A DNA stretch of 38,121 bases from JBBDXI01 sp040902425 (GCA_040902425.1 JBBDXI010000033.1:1-38121), one strand, 5' to 3'. Shown: positions 16,702 through 25,872, counted from the first letter of the stretch. Numbers and translations are program-made. Notes: generated by a model from the sequence alone, not told the origin.

Positions 16702-19134
16702 TCAGGGACACCCCGCGGCATAGCGGGTGAGGAAGCAACCGAAGTCGGCGACATTAAGGATGGGCGGGGCGGTGCTGGCGTCGCAGTTGGCGTAGGGGTC
16801 GCCGGCGGCGTACTTGGTGAGGAAGCAGCCGAAGTCGGCGACGTTGAGGATGGGCGGGGCGCTGCTGCCGTCGCAGTTGGCGTAGCAGTCGTTGAAGGCC
16901 ACCGCGAAGTTCATGACGCCGTTGCCCCCGGGCTGGCCGTTGCCGCTGGGGAGCGCCGACGGCAGAGCAGGGCTGGAGAGTTCGCCGTCGAGCTGGAGGT
17001 TCGACGCGACCGAGCGGATCGTGTCGCGGACGGTGAGCTCGTAGGTCTGCGGGGGGAGCGGGCCGGGGAGCGTCAGCGTCGCCGTCCACGTCGCGGGGGA
17101 GTAGAGGAACGAGAACGACACGGGCGTGCCCGAGAGCGTGGCGAGGGAGAAGTCGCCGGCCGCGGCCGTGACGTTCTCGCTGAAGGTGACCGTCACCTGC
17201 GAGGGGCCCTGGAACTCGGTGTAGAGCTGCCCGGGCGCCGGGCTCGCCTGGATGATTGTGGGCGGGCCGTCGGCGTAGGCCTCGGAGGCGTTCGCGGTGG
17301 CGAGGACCCAGGGGCCGCCCTCGGCGCTTTCCAGCAGCGTGATCCCCGTGGCCGGGGCGGCGATGGGGATGACGTACCACTCGGTGGCGGCGTCGTTCCA
17401 GACCTTGGCGTGCTGGGTGCCGGCGGTGGTGGTGATGCGGACATCCAGGGGCATGGTGAAGACGGGGAAGGTGGTCTGGGTCTGGCGGATGCGGAGGCGG
17501 AGGTAGTTCTGGCCGCCGGAAGCGAAGGTCTGCCAGCCGCTGGCGTAGGCGGGGGCGCCGGGGCCCATGATCCACTGGTCGAAGAACCAGCCCAGGTCCT
17601 GGCCGTGGACGGCGGAGGCGACGTTCTTGAAGTCCTCGGTGGTGGCGGCGGAGCCCTGGTGGGCGGCGCGGTGGGCGGCGATGATGGCGAAGAAGGTCTG
17701 GTCGCCGACGACGCGGCGGAGGGCGTGGATGGCCCAGGCGGGCTTGCGGTAGGCGTAGTTGCTGCTGAAGATCGCGCTGGCGCTGGAGAGGTCGGTGCGG
17801 TAGCAGGTGCCGGAGACCTGGGTGGGGCGGCGGGCCTGCATGGCGGAGAAGTAGGCGGGCCAGCCGGAGGACCCGGGCTTGTGCTGCTCCCAGAGGGCCT
17901 CGCTGTAGGTGGCGAAGCCCTCGTTGAGCCAGATGTCGTGCCAGGTGCGGGTGGTGATGTTGTCGCCGAACCACTGGTGGCCGAGCTCGTGGGCGGTGAC
18001 GCCCTCGTTGAAGGTGCCCTGGCCGGTGTAGGTCTGGTGCTCCATCCCGCCGCCGAAGTTGAAGTTGTAGATGCCGTACTTCTCGTTGACGAAGGGGTAC
18101 TCGCCGAAGAGGGGGCGGAAGGTGGCGAGCATCTGGATGGTGCGCTCCCAGGCGGTGCGGTTGGCGGGCGTGTCGTTGGCGGGGTAGATGCTGAACTGCA
18201 CGGGCATCGTGCCGTTGCCGCCGCCGCCCGGGAGCGGGTAGGTGTAGGTCTGCTGCCACTGGGTGTAGGTGGTGGAGGAGACGAAGATGAGGTAGGTGGG
18301 GGTCGGGTAGTTCGTGGCCCAGCGGTGGCGCCGGCGGTTGCCGGGGAGCACATCGACGCCCTGGAGCGTGCCGTTGCTGACGGAGGTCATCGCCTCGGGG
18401 GCGGTGATGGCGACCTGGGCGGTGAACTTCTCGGTGTTGTCGCCGGGCTGGAAGGTGTCGCCGTCCTTGGCGGGCCACCAGGTGTAGGCGAAGTAGGGCT
18501 CGCTGAGCGTCTGGAAGAGGGGGAGGCCGTTCTGCGTGGTGAAGGCGACGGAGCCGAAGCTCGACGAGGGCGAGGTGGGGACGCCCGTGTAGGCGATGGT
18601 GAGCGTGAAGACCTCGTCGGTGTTGTAGGGGCGGTCGAGGGTGGCGATGCGGGTGGTGGTGGTCGGGCTCGAGACCGTGACCGGCGTCGAGCCGTTGATC
18701 AGGGCCGAGGTGATGGTGAACTGGCTGCGGAGGCGGAAGGTGAACTGGGTGAGCCCGTCGGCGCGGCTCCTCAGCGTGAACGTGTTGCTTCCGGTGATGG
18801 TGCCGCTGGTGTTCGAGGTGGGGACGACCTCGAGGTCGAGGTTGACGTGGAGCAGGTCGGTGTCGTGGTAGGCCTCGCGCGTGATGAAGACACCGAAGGG
18901 GTCCTCATCCTCGCGGGCGGCGTTCTGCATGCGGAGGGCGGCCTCGGCCTTGCCGCAGGTGCCGCAGCCACCATGGTCGAACTCCCAGTGGCCGTCGGCG
19001 ATGCGGCGCGGCTGGGGGGGGTCGGAGGGCGGGTGGGGGTCGCGGTGCTGGGCGAGGACGGGGATGGGGGAGGCGGCCCCGGCCAAGGCGGCGAGACACC
19101 CCGCCCATGCCACGCGAGTACGGTGGGTCATCAT
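16702..19134 (-). CDS. secreted M1-family metallopeptidase with GC-type dockerin tail
   Basis: The protein has 810 residues with a signal peptide ending near VLAQ. The central part is an M1 (gluzincin) aminopeptidase: HELGH at 382-386 and E405 for zinc, the exopeptidase motif in the form GGMEH at 362-366, and a likely catalytic tyrosine at 462 (YRKPAW). It should therefore be an active, exported zinc aminopeptidase. After about residue 620 comes an Ig-like segment (PPTIIQASPAPGQLY and TVTFSENVTAAAGDF), similar to the Big_5 type. The C-terminus has two dockerin halves ending YAAGCP. GGAG precedes the double ATG. It is first in a run of dockerin-tailed genes on this strand, suggesting shared anchoring at the surface. 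Confidence 0.92.
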   Translation of the reverse strand: MMTHRTRVAWAGCLAALAGAASPIPVLAQHRDPHPPSDPPQPRRIADGHWEFDHGGCGTCGKAEAALRMQNAAREDEDPFGVFITREAYHDTDLLHVNLDLEVVPTSNTSGTITGSNTFTLRSRADGLTQFTFRLRSQFTITSALINGSTPVTVSSPTTTTRIATLDRPYNTDEVFTLTIAYTGVPTSPSSSFGSVAFTTQNGLPLFQTLSEPYFAYTWWPAKDGDTFQPGDNTEKFTAQVAITAPEAMTSVSNGTLQGVDVLPGNRRRHRWATNYPTPTYLIFVSSTTYTQWQQTYTYPLPGGGGNGTMPVQFSIYPANDTPANRTAWERTIQMLATFRPLFGEYPFVNEKYGIYNFNFGGGMEHQTYTGQGTFNEGVTAHELGHQWFGDNITTRTWHDIWLNEGFATYSEALWEQHKPGSSGWPAYFSAMQARRPTQVSGTCYRTDLSSASAIFSSNYAYRKPAWAIHALRRVVGDQTFFAIIAAHRAAHQGSAATTEDFKNVASAVHGQDLGWFFDQWIMGPGAPAYASGWQTFASGGQNYLRLRIRQTQTTFPVFTMPLDVRITTTAGTQHAKVWNDAATEWYVIPIAAPATGITLLESAEGGPWVLATANASEAYADGPPTIIQASPAPGQLYTEFQGPSQVTVTFSENVTAAAGDFSLATLSGTPVSFSFLYSPATWTATLTLPGPLPPQTYELTVRDTIRSVASNLQLDGELSSPALPSALPSGNGQPGGNGVMNFAVAFNDCYANCDGSSAPPILNVADFGCFLTKYAAGDPYANCDASTAPPILNVADFGCFLTRYAAGCP

Positions 19135-19478
19135 GCTTCTCCGCTGTCGGCCCTGACTGGGCCCCGGCCGCGGGGATGGCGGCCGTGACCAACGCGATTC
19201 GCATGGGTCTGCTGCGGGGATGCCTGAGGACCGGGGCGCGCGGGCGGTGAGGCCCGGAACCCGGCCTGCGTACCGGGCGAACCGTTGGTATTCCCAGGTT
19301 TCCCGCCGCCCGATCGCAGCGGCGGGGATGCATGCGCTGTAGGATGTGGATGGTGGTCGGGGTGGCGGACGGCCGGTCGTCCGTCAGGGTTCTGGTAAGT
19401 CCGTGCCGCCGGCGGCCGCTGCGCCCCGGCGCTTCCGATGTCCCGGGCCGCGGGTGCCCGTGGCAGCAGGTGGGCCTC
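19135..19478. other. divergent intergenic region, M1 peptidase / PilB-like gene
   Basis: 344 bp with both promoters expected. A hairpin CGGACG-GCCGGT-CGTCCG lies at 19366-19383, 95 bp before the PilB-like start. No convincing promoter hexamers or riboswitch were found. Confidence 0.45.
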
Positions 19479-21236
19479 ATGAACTACACAATGCTGACGC
19501 TCGGCGAGGGGCTGTTCCTCGTCTCGTTCTGGAAGCCGATCATCCTGCTCGCGCCGTTCGTGGGGTGGGCGTGGGTGATCTCGAAGATCTACGACACGCA
19601 CGCGGAGCGCTTCCACCTCAACCGCAAGATGTGGAACCTCATCCACCTGACGGCGGGGCTGGTGGCGTTCGCGGCGGCGGTGGCGATGCCGATCCAGGGG
19701 GAGGCGGCGTTCTGGGCCGGGCTGGGGGCGATGATCCTGATCCTCTCGGGCGACCTGCTGACCTACGCGGTGGTGGCCAACAAGGACGAGCGCGTCCCGG
19801 AGGAGTTCCACATCCGCTTCAACATGGCGAAGCTGACCGAGGCCCGGGAGGCCAAGGCGGTCGCGAAGCGCCAGGGGAAGGTGGAGCTGGTCATCAAGGC
19901 GCTGGACAAGACGACGGTGGCGGTGCCGGAGAAGGAGTCGCCGGAGTTCGAGGTGCGGGCGATGTCGGAGTCGATCGTGCTGCGGGGGATGGAGATGCGG
20001 GCGACGCAGGTGGACCTGGCGCCGACGGGCAAGGACGGGGCGTACGCCTCGGCGTACCTGGTGGACGGCGTGCGGCAGGCGGGGGAGGCGATGCCGGCGG
20101 CGGCGGCGGTCAAGGTGATCGACTTCTGGAAGGGCGCGGCCAAGCTGGATGTGGCGGACCGGCGGCGGAAGCTGACGGGGGACGTGAACATCGAGCGGGA
20201 CACGCAGCGGGTGCGCATCCGCCTGACCACCAGCGGGACGCAGGCGGGGATGCGGCTGACGATGATCTTCGACCCCGAGCGGGCGGTGCGGCGCAAGGCG
20301 GCCGACCTGGGGCTGCTCGAGAACCAGATGGCCGAGCTCAAGGCGCTGGTGGAGGACGGGAAGGGCGTGGTGCTGCTGGCGGCCCCGGCGGACATGGGGC
20401 GGACGACGAGCTTCTACAGCATCCTGCGGATGCACGACGCCTACACGCACAACGTGCAGACGGTGGAGATGGAGCCGCAGGATTCGCTGGAGGGCATCCG
20501 GCAGAACAGGTTCGAGGCGGCGGGGGAGGGCCCGGAGTACAGCACCTTCGTGCGGTCGATCATGCGGCGCGACCCGGACGTGGTGGGCGTGGGGGAGATG
20601 CCCGACGAGGCGACGGCCCGGGAGATCTCGCGGGTGGAGGTGGAGCGGACGCGGGTGTACCTCTCGCTGCGGACGGACAACGCGCTGCTGGCGATCCAGG
20701 CGTGGGTGAAGGCGGTGGGCGACGCGGACCAGGCGGCGAAGGTGCTGCACGGGGCGCTGGCCCAGAAGCTGCTGCGGAAGCTGTGCGTGAACTGCCGGGT
20801 GGCGTACCAGCCCTCGCCGGACATGCTGAAGAAGCTGAACGTCCCGAGCGACAAGCCCCGGCAGCTGTTCAAGAAGGGCGGGCAGGTGCTGATCAAGAAC
20901 AAGCCCGAGGTCTGCCCGGTCTGCCGCGGGATCGGCTACGTGGGGCAGGAGGGCATCTTCGAGGTCTTCCGGCTCGAGAAGCCGGAGCGCGAGATGGTGA
21001 AGAGCGGGAACTGGGCCGGGCTGCGGGGCGAGTTCCGCAAGCGCAAGCTGCCGACGATCCAGGAGGCGGCCCTGAAGAAGGTGATCGACGGGCTCACGAG
21101 CGTTGAGGAACTCCTGCGGGTCACGGCCGAGGCGCCGAAGCCGGCTGGGGGCGCAGGGGGGGCGGCGGCGGGAGCGGGCGGCGCGGGAGCGCCCAAGCCG
21201 GCGGCCACCAAGCCGGCGGGGGCGGGCTCGAGGTAA
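19479..21236 (+). CDS. membrane-embedded PilB/GspE-like protein with degenerate P-loop
   Basis: The protein has 585 residues. Instead of the usual soluble N-domain it starts with three hydrophobic helices (FLVSFWKPIILLAPFVGWAW, IHLTAGLVAFAAAVAM, FWAGLGAMILILSGDLLTY). The C-terminal half aligns with type II secretion/type IV pilus assembly ATPases. Walker A reads APADMGRTTS (302-311), with arginine 308 at the lysine position, where family members have GPTGSGKTTT. Walker B is kept as DPDVVGVGEM (E373). The His box reads LRTDNA instead of LHTNDA. The zinc-binding CxxC pairs of PilB/GspE are kept (C436/C439, C479/C482). It is therefore probably a poor or inactive ATPase, or a structural relative. 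The tail is Ala/Gly/Pro-rich. The ATG at 19479 has an AGGTGG-like site. A CvpA-domain gene follows after 50 bp. Confidence 0.82.
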   Translation: MNYTMLTLGEGLFLVSFWKPIILLAPFVGWAWVISKIYDTHAERFHLNRKMWNLIHLTAGLVAFAAAVAMPIQGEAAFWAGLGAMILILSGDLLTYAVVANKDERVPEEFHIRFNMAKLTEAREAKAVAKRQGKVELVIKALDKTTVAVPEKESPEFEVRAMSESIVLRGMEMRATQVDLAPTGKDGAYASAYLVDGVRQAGEAMPAAAAVKVIDFWKGAAKLDVADRRRKLTGDVNIERDTQRVRIRLTTSGTQAGMRLTMIFDPERAVRRKAADLGLLENQMAELKALVEDGKGVVLLAAPADMGRTTSFYSILRMHDAYTHNVQTVEMEPQDSLEGIRQNRFEAAGEGPEYSTFVRSIMRRDPDVVGVGEMPDEATAREISRVEVERTRVYLSLRTDNALLAIQAWVKAVGDADQAAKVLHGALAQKLLRKLCVNCRVAYQPSPDMLKKLNVPSDKPRQLFKKGGQVLIKNKPEVCPVCRGIGYVGQEGIFEVFRLEKPEREMVKSGNWAGLRGEFRKRKLPTIQEAALKKVIDGLTSVEELLRVTAEAPKPAGGAGGAAAGAGGAGAPKPAATKPAGAGSR

Positions 21237-21286
21237 GGCGGGTCACACGCACCCCTCTCCCTGGCGGAGAGGCGGGAGAACCAGCG

Positions 21287-23119
21287 ATGGTCATGCTTCT
21301 GGTCACGATCGTCATCGTCGGGGCGACGACGTACATCTGGTGCACGCGGGGCTTCTTCTCGGCGCTGATCCACCTGGTCTGCGTGTTCGCGGCCGGGGCG
21401 GTGGCGTTCGGGGTGTGGGAGCCGGTGTCGTACGCGTTCCTGAAGTTCGCGCCCGAGCGGGGGTTCTTCGCCCCGCTGGGGGAGATGTCGTGGGGGCTGG
21501 GGCTGGCGGTGCCGTTCGCGCTGGCGCTGGCGATCCTGCGGGGGATCGTGGACACGCTGCTGCCGGCCAACGCGCAGTGCGAGCCGGCGATGGACTACGC
21601 GGGCGGGGCGGTGTGCGGGGCGGGCGCGGGCGTGATCTCGGCGGGGATCGCGGTGATCTCGATCGGGATGATCCGGGTTCCGCCGGACTTCATGGGCTAC
21701 CAGCCGGTGTCGTACACGTCGGGCGCAGCGCGGGGGAGCGTGGAGCGGGCGGCCACGGGCTTCTCGATGTCGCTGTGGACGGACACGATCGTGGCGGGGA
21801 TGTACTCGCACCTGTCGCTGACGACGATGCGGACGATGAACCCGATGGCCCGCTGGCACCCGAGCCTGGAGACCTACCCCGGCGCCCTGCGGATGGCCTA
21901 CGACGGGAGGGCGCGGGTCACGGTGCGGCCCGACGGGTTCCGCCTCACGGCGTGGTACATCGTGGGGGACATGCAGAAGCCCACGAAGTTCAACGACCTG
22001 CTGACCGACGAGTGGCGGTCGGTGCCGCAGAAGGCCTCGACGCTCGACGGGCGGACCTTCGGCCAGGATGAGGACCTGCTGGCGGGGTACATCGCCGGGT
22101 ACACGATGATCTTCAATACCAAGGCCCGGGAGAAGACCGGGCAGGTGGTGATCGGGCCCGGGCAGGTCCGCCTGGTGGTGGAGAACGAGGAGAACGAGGA
22201 GTCGATGGCGCTGCACCCGGTGGCGGTGGTGACGAACGTCGAGGACGCGACGCGCAAGGCGTTCGCGCGCTTCCGCTACGACGCGGACAACATCTACACC
22301 TCCTCCGTGGGCGGGGCGTCGGAGGCGACCATGGCCTTCGAGTTCCCGGTGCCCGCGGGGTACCGGCCGCTGGCGCTGTACGTGAAGGGCGTGCGGGTGG
22401 ACCTGGAGGAGCGGTTCACGCAGCCGACGGCGGTCTTCGCGGACCCCTCGGACCGCGACAGCGCGATCAACGCCGGGGAGATGGCGGAGATGACCGACGT
22501 CGGGCCGATCCTGGATGAGTCGGGCCGGCCGGTGCAGGCGCCCCAGGGCCAGGACTTCCGGCCCGATCCGATCGTGGTGACCGCGAGCATGGGCATCACG
22601 CTGCAGCGGGGCGGCGAGGGGTCGCTCAAGACCGTGCAGGAGGGGCGGGGCTGGGCGGTGCTCGAGGGCGAGCACGAGATCGCGGTCAACCGCGTCGGCG
22701 CGGGCCACGGGCTGGACCACAAGCTGAAGATCGACCGCTTCTCGACGACCGACGACACGTCGATCGTGAAGGTCGTCCTGACCCCCCACCACCGCGACCT
22801 GGACTTCAACCAGAAGGTCGAGGCGGCCGACCGCGGGGCGGAGCCGGTGCTGGTGGACAGCAACGGCACCCGCTACCCGGCCGCGGGCTGGGTGTACAAG
22901 GACAGCGCCAAGTGGTGGATCCGCTACGACCGCGGCTCGCCGGTGCGGACGCTCAACGACCTGCCGGCGGTGAGCCGCAGCTCGTCGGACCGGGAGCTGA
23001 CGCTGGTGTTCGTGGTCAGCGCCAACGTGGACATCGTCGAGTTCAGGGTCGGGGACACGGTGCTGGACGACCTGAGCCGGCGGCCGATCAAGGCGACGCC
23101 CACGGGCGGCCGGCGCTGA
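21287..23119 (+). CDS. CvpA-domain membrane protein with large C-terminal domain
   Basis: The protein has 610 residues. The first ~130 residues resemble CvpA (colicin V production family): a helix at the start, TRGFFSALIHLVCVF as helix two, LGLAVPFALALAILRGIV, then a glycine-rich helix (GAVCGAGAGVISAGIAVISI). CvpA proteins are four-helix inner-membrane proteins of poorly known role. The remaining ~450 residues form a soluble domain without recognised family, with blocks such as MAFEFPVPAGYRPLALYVKG and LTLVFVVSANVDIVEF that look like beta strands. GGGAG lies about 8 nt before the ATG. It follows the PilB-like gene after 50 bp on the same strand, so they are probably one operon and may work in one membrane complex. 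Confidence 0.75.
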   Translation: MVMLLVTIVIVGATTYIWCTRGFFSALIHLVCVFAAGAVAFGVWEPVSYAFLKFAPERGFFAPLGEMSWGLGLAVPFALALAILRGIVDTLLPANAQCEPAMDYAGGAVCGAGAGVISAGIAVISIGMIRVPPDFMGYQPVSYTSGAARGSVERAATGFSMSLWTDTIVAGMYSHLSLTTMRTMNPMARWHPSLETYPGALRMAYDGRARVTVRPDGFRLTAWYIVGDMQKPTKFNDLLTDEWRSVPQKASTLDGRTFGQDEDLLAGYIAGYTMIFNTKAREKTGQVVIGPGQVRLVVENEENEESMALHPVAVVTNVEDATRKAFARFRYDADNIYTSSVGGASEATMAFEFPVPAGYRPLALYVKGVRVDLEERFTQPTAVFADPSDRDSAINAGEMAEMTDVGPILDESGRPVQAPQGQDFRPDPIVVTASMGITLQRGGEGSLKTVQEGRGWAVLEGEHEIAVNRVGAGHGLDHKLKIDRFSTTDDTSIVKVVLTPHHRDLDFNQKVEAADRGAEPVLVDSNGTRYPAAGWVYKDSAKWWIRYDRGSPVRTLNDLPAVSRSSSDRELTLVFVVSANVDIVEFRVGDTVLDDLSRRPIKATPTGGRR

Positions 23120-23142
23120 CGCGCGGGAGCGCCGGGCCCGGG

Positions 23143-23835
23143 TCAGGCGTTGCCCTGCCGCTGCGCCCGCTTGGCCTCGTGGCGGACGATGGAGCCGGTC
23201 TTCAGGTAGATCACATCCTCGGCGATGTTCTTCATCAGGTCGCCGACGCGCTCCAGCTCGCGCCCCAGGCGGTAGAGCAGGAGCCCGTTGCGGACGTTGG
23301 CCGGGTCGGCCCGCATCATCTCCTCGACCTCGCGGAAGAGCTGCTTGTCGAGGGCGTCGATGGTGTCGTCCTCCGCGGCCACGGCCTCGGCGCCCTTCAC
23401 GTCCTCCTCGAGGACGGCCCGCAGCAGGGCGTGGCACATGGCCGGGACGCGCTGGCCCATGTCCTTGAGCGCCGTCGGCCAGCGGAAGGGGAGGGACTTG
23501 TCCAGCTTGCCGGCGACCTTGGCGATCCCCGAGGCGTGGTCGGCGACGCGCTCGACGTCGGAGTTGACCTTGAGGATGAACGCCAGCAGGCGGAAGTCGC
23601 GGGCCAGGGGGTTCTGGAGCGTGAGGAGGCGGAAGCACTCGCTCTCGATCGCGACCTCCTCGCTGTCGATGCTGTCATCCCGGATGCGGACGGCCTTGGC
23701 GGCCTCGGGGTCGAGCCTCCAGAGGGCCTCCAGGGCGGCCTCGAGCATGCTCACGGCCGCGGAGGCCTCTTGAACGAGTCGGCGCTTGAGCTGCTGGATG
23801 GACTGGTCGAAGGTGGCGCGGGCGGAGTGGGGCAC
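23143..23835 (-). CDS. phoU: PhoU phosphate-signalling regulator
   Basis: This 230-residue protein is made of two three-helix PhoU repeats. Visible signatures are LARDFRLLAFILK with ERVADHA in the first repeat, and GRELERVGDLMKNIAEDVIY in the second. PhoU links the Pst phosphate transporter to the PhoR/PhoB sensor pair and restrains the phosphate-starvation response; the ExxxD-type motifs bind metal clusters. In the second repeat the usual ERxxDH has leucine for histidine. The GTG start at 23835 has GGAG 9 nt upstream; an in-frame ATG at 23874 would add 13 residues. No pst or pho genes are next to it, so its partners must be encoded elsewhere. The divergent neighbour is a methyltransferase. 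Confidence 0.92.
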   Translation of the reverse strand: MPHSARATFDQSIQQLKRRLVQEASAAVSMLEAALEALWRLDPEAAKAVRIRDDSIDSEEVAIESECFRLLTLQNPLARDFRLLAFILKVNSDVERVADHASGIAKVAGKLDKSLPFRWPTALKDMGQRVPAMCHALLRAVLEEDVKGAEAVAAEDDTIDALDKQLFREVEEMMRADPANVRNGLLLYRLGRELERVGDLMKNIAEDVIYLKTGSIVRHEAKRAQRQGNA

Positions 23836-23946
23836 GTCGGGGCGCTCCGTGGGGCGGGGTCGGCGGCGCGGCATCCGGTGCCGGTCGGACGTATTGTAAC
23901 CCGCGCTGCGCCCGGGCCGATGCGGGGCAGCGCGGGAGTGGCGCCG

Positions 23947-24858
23947 GTGTTGGGATGGCGACCGAAGGAGCGGCTGAAGGGGCTGGTGGCGCGGCTGCTG
24001 CGCCCTGCGGTGGAGCCGCACGCGCGGGCGTCGCGGGAGCGGGCGGAGGCGGTGGAGCGCCGGCTGGCCCGCGTGGAGGAGGTGCTGGAGCGGCGGCTGG
24101 CCCGGGCCGAGGAGCTGCTGGAGCTGGTCGCCGGGACGACGGTGGACCGCGACAAGCACCGCGAGGAGCTGGCCTTCTGGCGCTGGCTGATCAGGACCGA
24201 GGCGGGGCGGGCCTCGCTCCACGCGCCCTTCGAGGAGGCGTTCGGGGGGTGGCAACGGGAGCGGCTGGTGGAGCTGGGGGCGGCGCTGGGGCTGGGGGGG
24301 GCGGGCGATGCGGCCCTGGATGCGTGGTGCGCGGAGCGGTCGGTGGTGGAGATCGGGGCGGGGCCGTACCCCGCGGTGGCCGCGGCGCCGAGATGGAAGC
24401 GGGCGGTGGCGGTGGACCCGATCGCGCGGGCGTACGTGGAGGAGGGGCTGGTGCCGGCGGCGGCGGGGCATGTGACGTACATCGAGTCGCCGGGGGAGCG
24501 GGTGCCGCTGCCGGCGGGGTTCGCGGACCTGGTGATCATCGAGAACGCGCTGGACCACGTGAGCGATCCCGGTGCGGTGCTGGCGGAGATCCGGCGGCTG
24601 CTGGGGGCGGGGGGGCTGCTGTGGCTGCTGGTGGATCTGTCCAACTACAGCGACCACATGCACCCGCACCCGTTCAACGAGGAGCGGGTGCGGGGGTTGT
24701 TGGCCGCGGCGGGGTTCGAGGCGGTGAGCGAGCGGGTGAGCGACCACAAGAGCCACCCGAAGGCGTATGGGGAGTATCGGGGGCTGCTGCGGAGAGTGGA
24801 GGGGCGGGCACCGGGCGTTCCGGAGCGGGTTGCTTCACCTGAAGAGGTCAAGAGGTGA
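23947..24858 (+). CDS. class I SAM-dependent methyltransferase
   Basis: The protein has 303 residues. After an arginine-rich N-terminus comes a coiled-coil-like stretch (ERAEAVERRLARVEEVLERR). The Rossmann methyltransferase core follows: motif I VVEIGAGPYP, an acidic end of strand 2 (VAVDP), and ADLVIIENALDHVSDPGAVL (motif IV region), then LRRLLGAGGLLWLLVDL-like motif V-VI. It resembles the Methyltransf_11 type; the substrate is unknown. The GTG at 23947 was chosen because GGGAG lies 8 nt upstream; ATG at 23920 is an alternative without such a site. The coiled coil is reminiscent of methyltransferases acting on polysaccharides or lipids, but nothing here proves that. It diverges from phoU. 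Confidence 0.82.
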   Translation: MLGWRPKERLKGLVARLLRPAVEPHARASRERAEAVERRLARVEEVLERRLARAEELLELVAGTTVDRDKHREELAFWRWLIRTEAGRASLHAPFEEAFGGWQRERLVELGAALGLGGAGDAALDAWCAERSVVEIGAGPYPAVAAAPRWKRAVAVDPIARAYVEEGLVPAAAGHVTYIESPGERVPLPAGFADLVIIENALDHVSDPGAVLAEIRRLLGAGGLLWLLVDLSNYSDHMHPHPFNEERVRGLLAAAGFEAVSERVSDHKSHPKAYGEYRGLLRRVEGRAPGVPERVASPEEVKR

Positions 24859-24892
24859 GATCGAGGCCTCCCGCTCCGAGATGAGGCATGCG

Positions 24893-25872
24893 ATGTCGAT
24901 TACTCCGGATCTCTACCTTGATCAGCGCCGACGCCGGTTTGGCGGCGGGAACCCGGAGCGGATGCGCGTTCCGGTGTGGGAGTGGATGGTCCGCGAGCGG
25001 CTGGGTCCCTACACGGCGCGGCAGCGGCTTGGGCTCGCGCCTCACTACGACCACGAACCGGACTGGTGCTTCCAGCGGATGGGGATGACGCGAACTGAGC
25101 TGCCCGACGGTCGCGCGATCTGTATCGCAGGAGAACACGAAGACTCGTACGACCCCGACCTTTGCATTTACAACGACGTCATCGTGCTCGCGCCCGGAGG
25201 CGGCGTCGAGATCTACGGCTACCCCGAGGCCGTCTTCCCCCCGACGGACTTCCACACCGCGACGCACGTCGAAGGCCGCGTCGTGCTTGTCGGCAACCTT
25301 GGTACCAATCGGCGCGCCGTCCCGGCATTACACCCGTGTACGTCCTCGGTCTGGACGACTTGCGTATCGAGCCCCTCCCAACCACCGGCGCGGCGCCAGG
25401 CTGGATCCACAAGCATAAAGCAACGCTCGATCCATCCCGCGGCTCAATCACGGTTCGCGGGGGCGAAATCGATCCCGGGGATTCGTCCTCCGGTTTTCGG
25501 CGAAACGTAGACGAGTTCCGCCTGGATTTCGCCAGCTGCCGATGGGACCGGCTTACCGAACGCGAATGGCGGCAGTTCGAGATCGCTCCGGTCGAGGACC
25601 GGCGCGACTTCACGCTCTCGCTGCCCGATGAGGTGTTCCGACCGAAAGTGGTCCCGGCCGAGCTGTTGTCGCGCGAGCCGGATGACCCCAACTACCTTCG
25701 ACGCCGTATCCGCGTGGATGAGGTCGTGATCGAGTTCGTGGAGGATGTCTTCAGCATCCGAGTTCTGGTCGCGGGCGAACTCCCGGCATTACGAGTGGAT
25801 CAGGTTCTCGAAGACGTGCGGCGCAACCTCGGTGAGGTCAGCCGGCTCGAACACAAGGTCGTCGAGCTTTAG
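24893..25872 (+). pseudogene. conserved hypothetical gene with one frameshift
   Basis: Two frames join into one ~326-residue protein. The first runs from MSITPDLYLDQRRRRFGG through WEWMVRERLGPY, GEHEDSYDPDLCIYND, VEIYGYPEAVFPPTDFHT to VGNLG. The second continues YQSARRPGITPVYVLGLDDL and ends VEDVRRNLGEV-like text at 25872. The join is clean: a single missing base near 25302 restores NLGYQSARRPG. Both halves have normal codon bias and no other lesion, so this is either a very recent mutation or a sequencing error. I recall similar proteins (DxCIYNDV, GYP-x-x-VFPPTDFHT) from other bacteria as uncharacterised, but cannot name a family. The start is uncertain between 24881 and 24893; TGAGG favours the latter. 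Confidence 0.65.

Noticed and set aside
9601..16890. Recurrent ~90-bp similar blocks as an insertion sequence or mobile repeat
   Set aside because: They encode the dockerin halves in frame at the ends of four genes; the similarity follows from the protein domain.
19479..21236. Ordinary PilB extension ATPase partnered with the PilT-like gene at 7110
   Set aside because: The Walker A lysine and His-box histidine are replaced and three membrane helices are added; the two genes are 11 kb apart with no other pilus genes.
20936..23638. A 900-codon minus-strand frame over the PilB-like and CvpA genes
   Set aside because: Arg/His/Pro-rich low-complexity translation, antisense to two well-supported genes.
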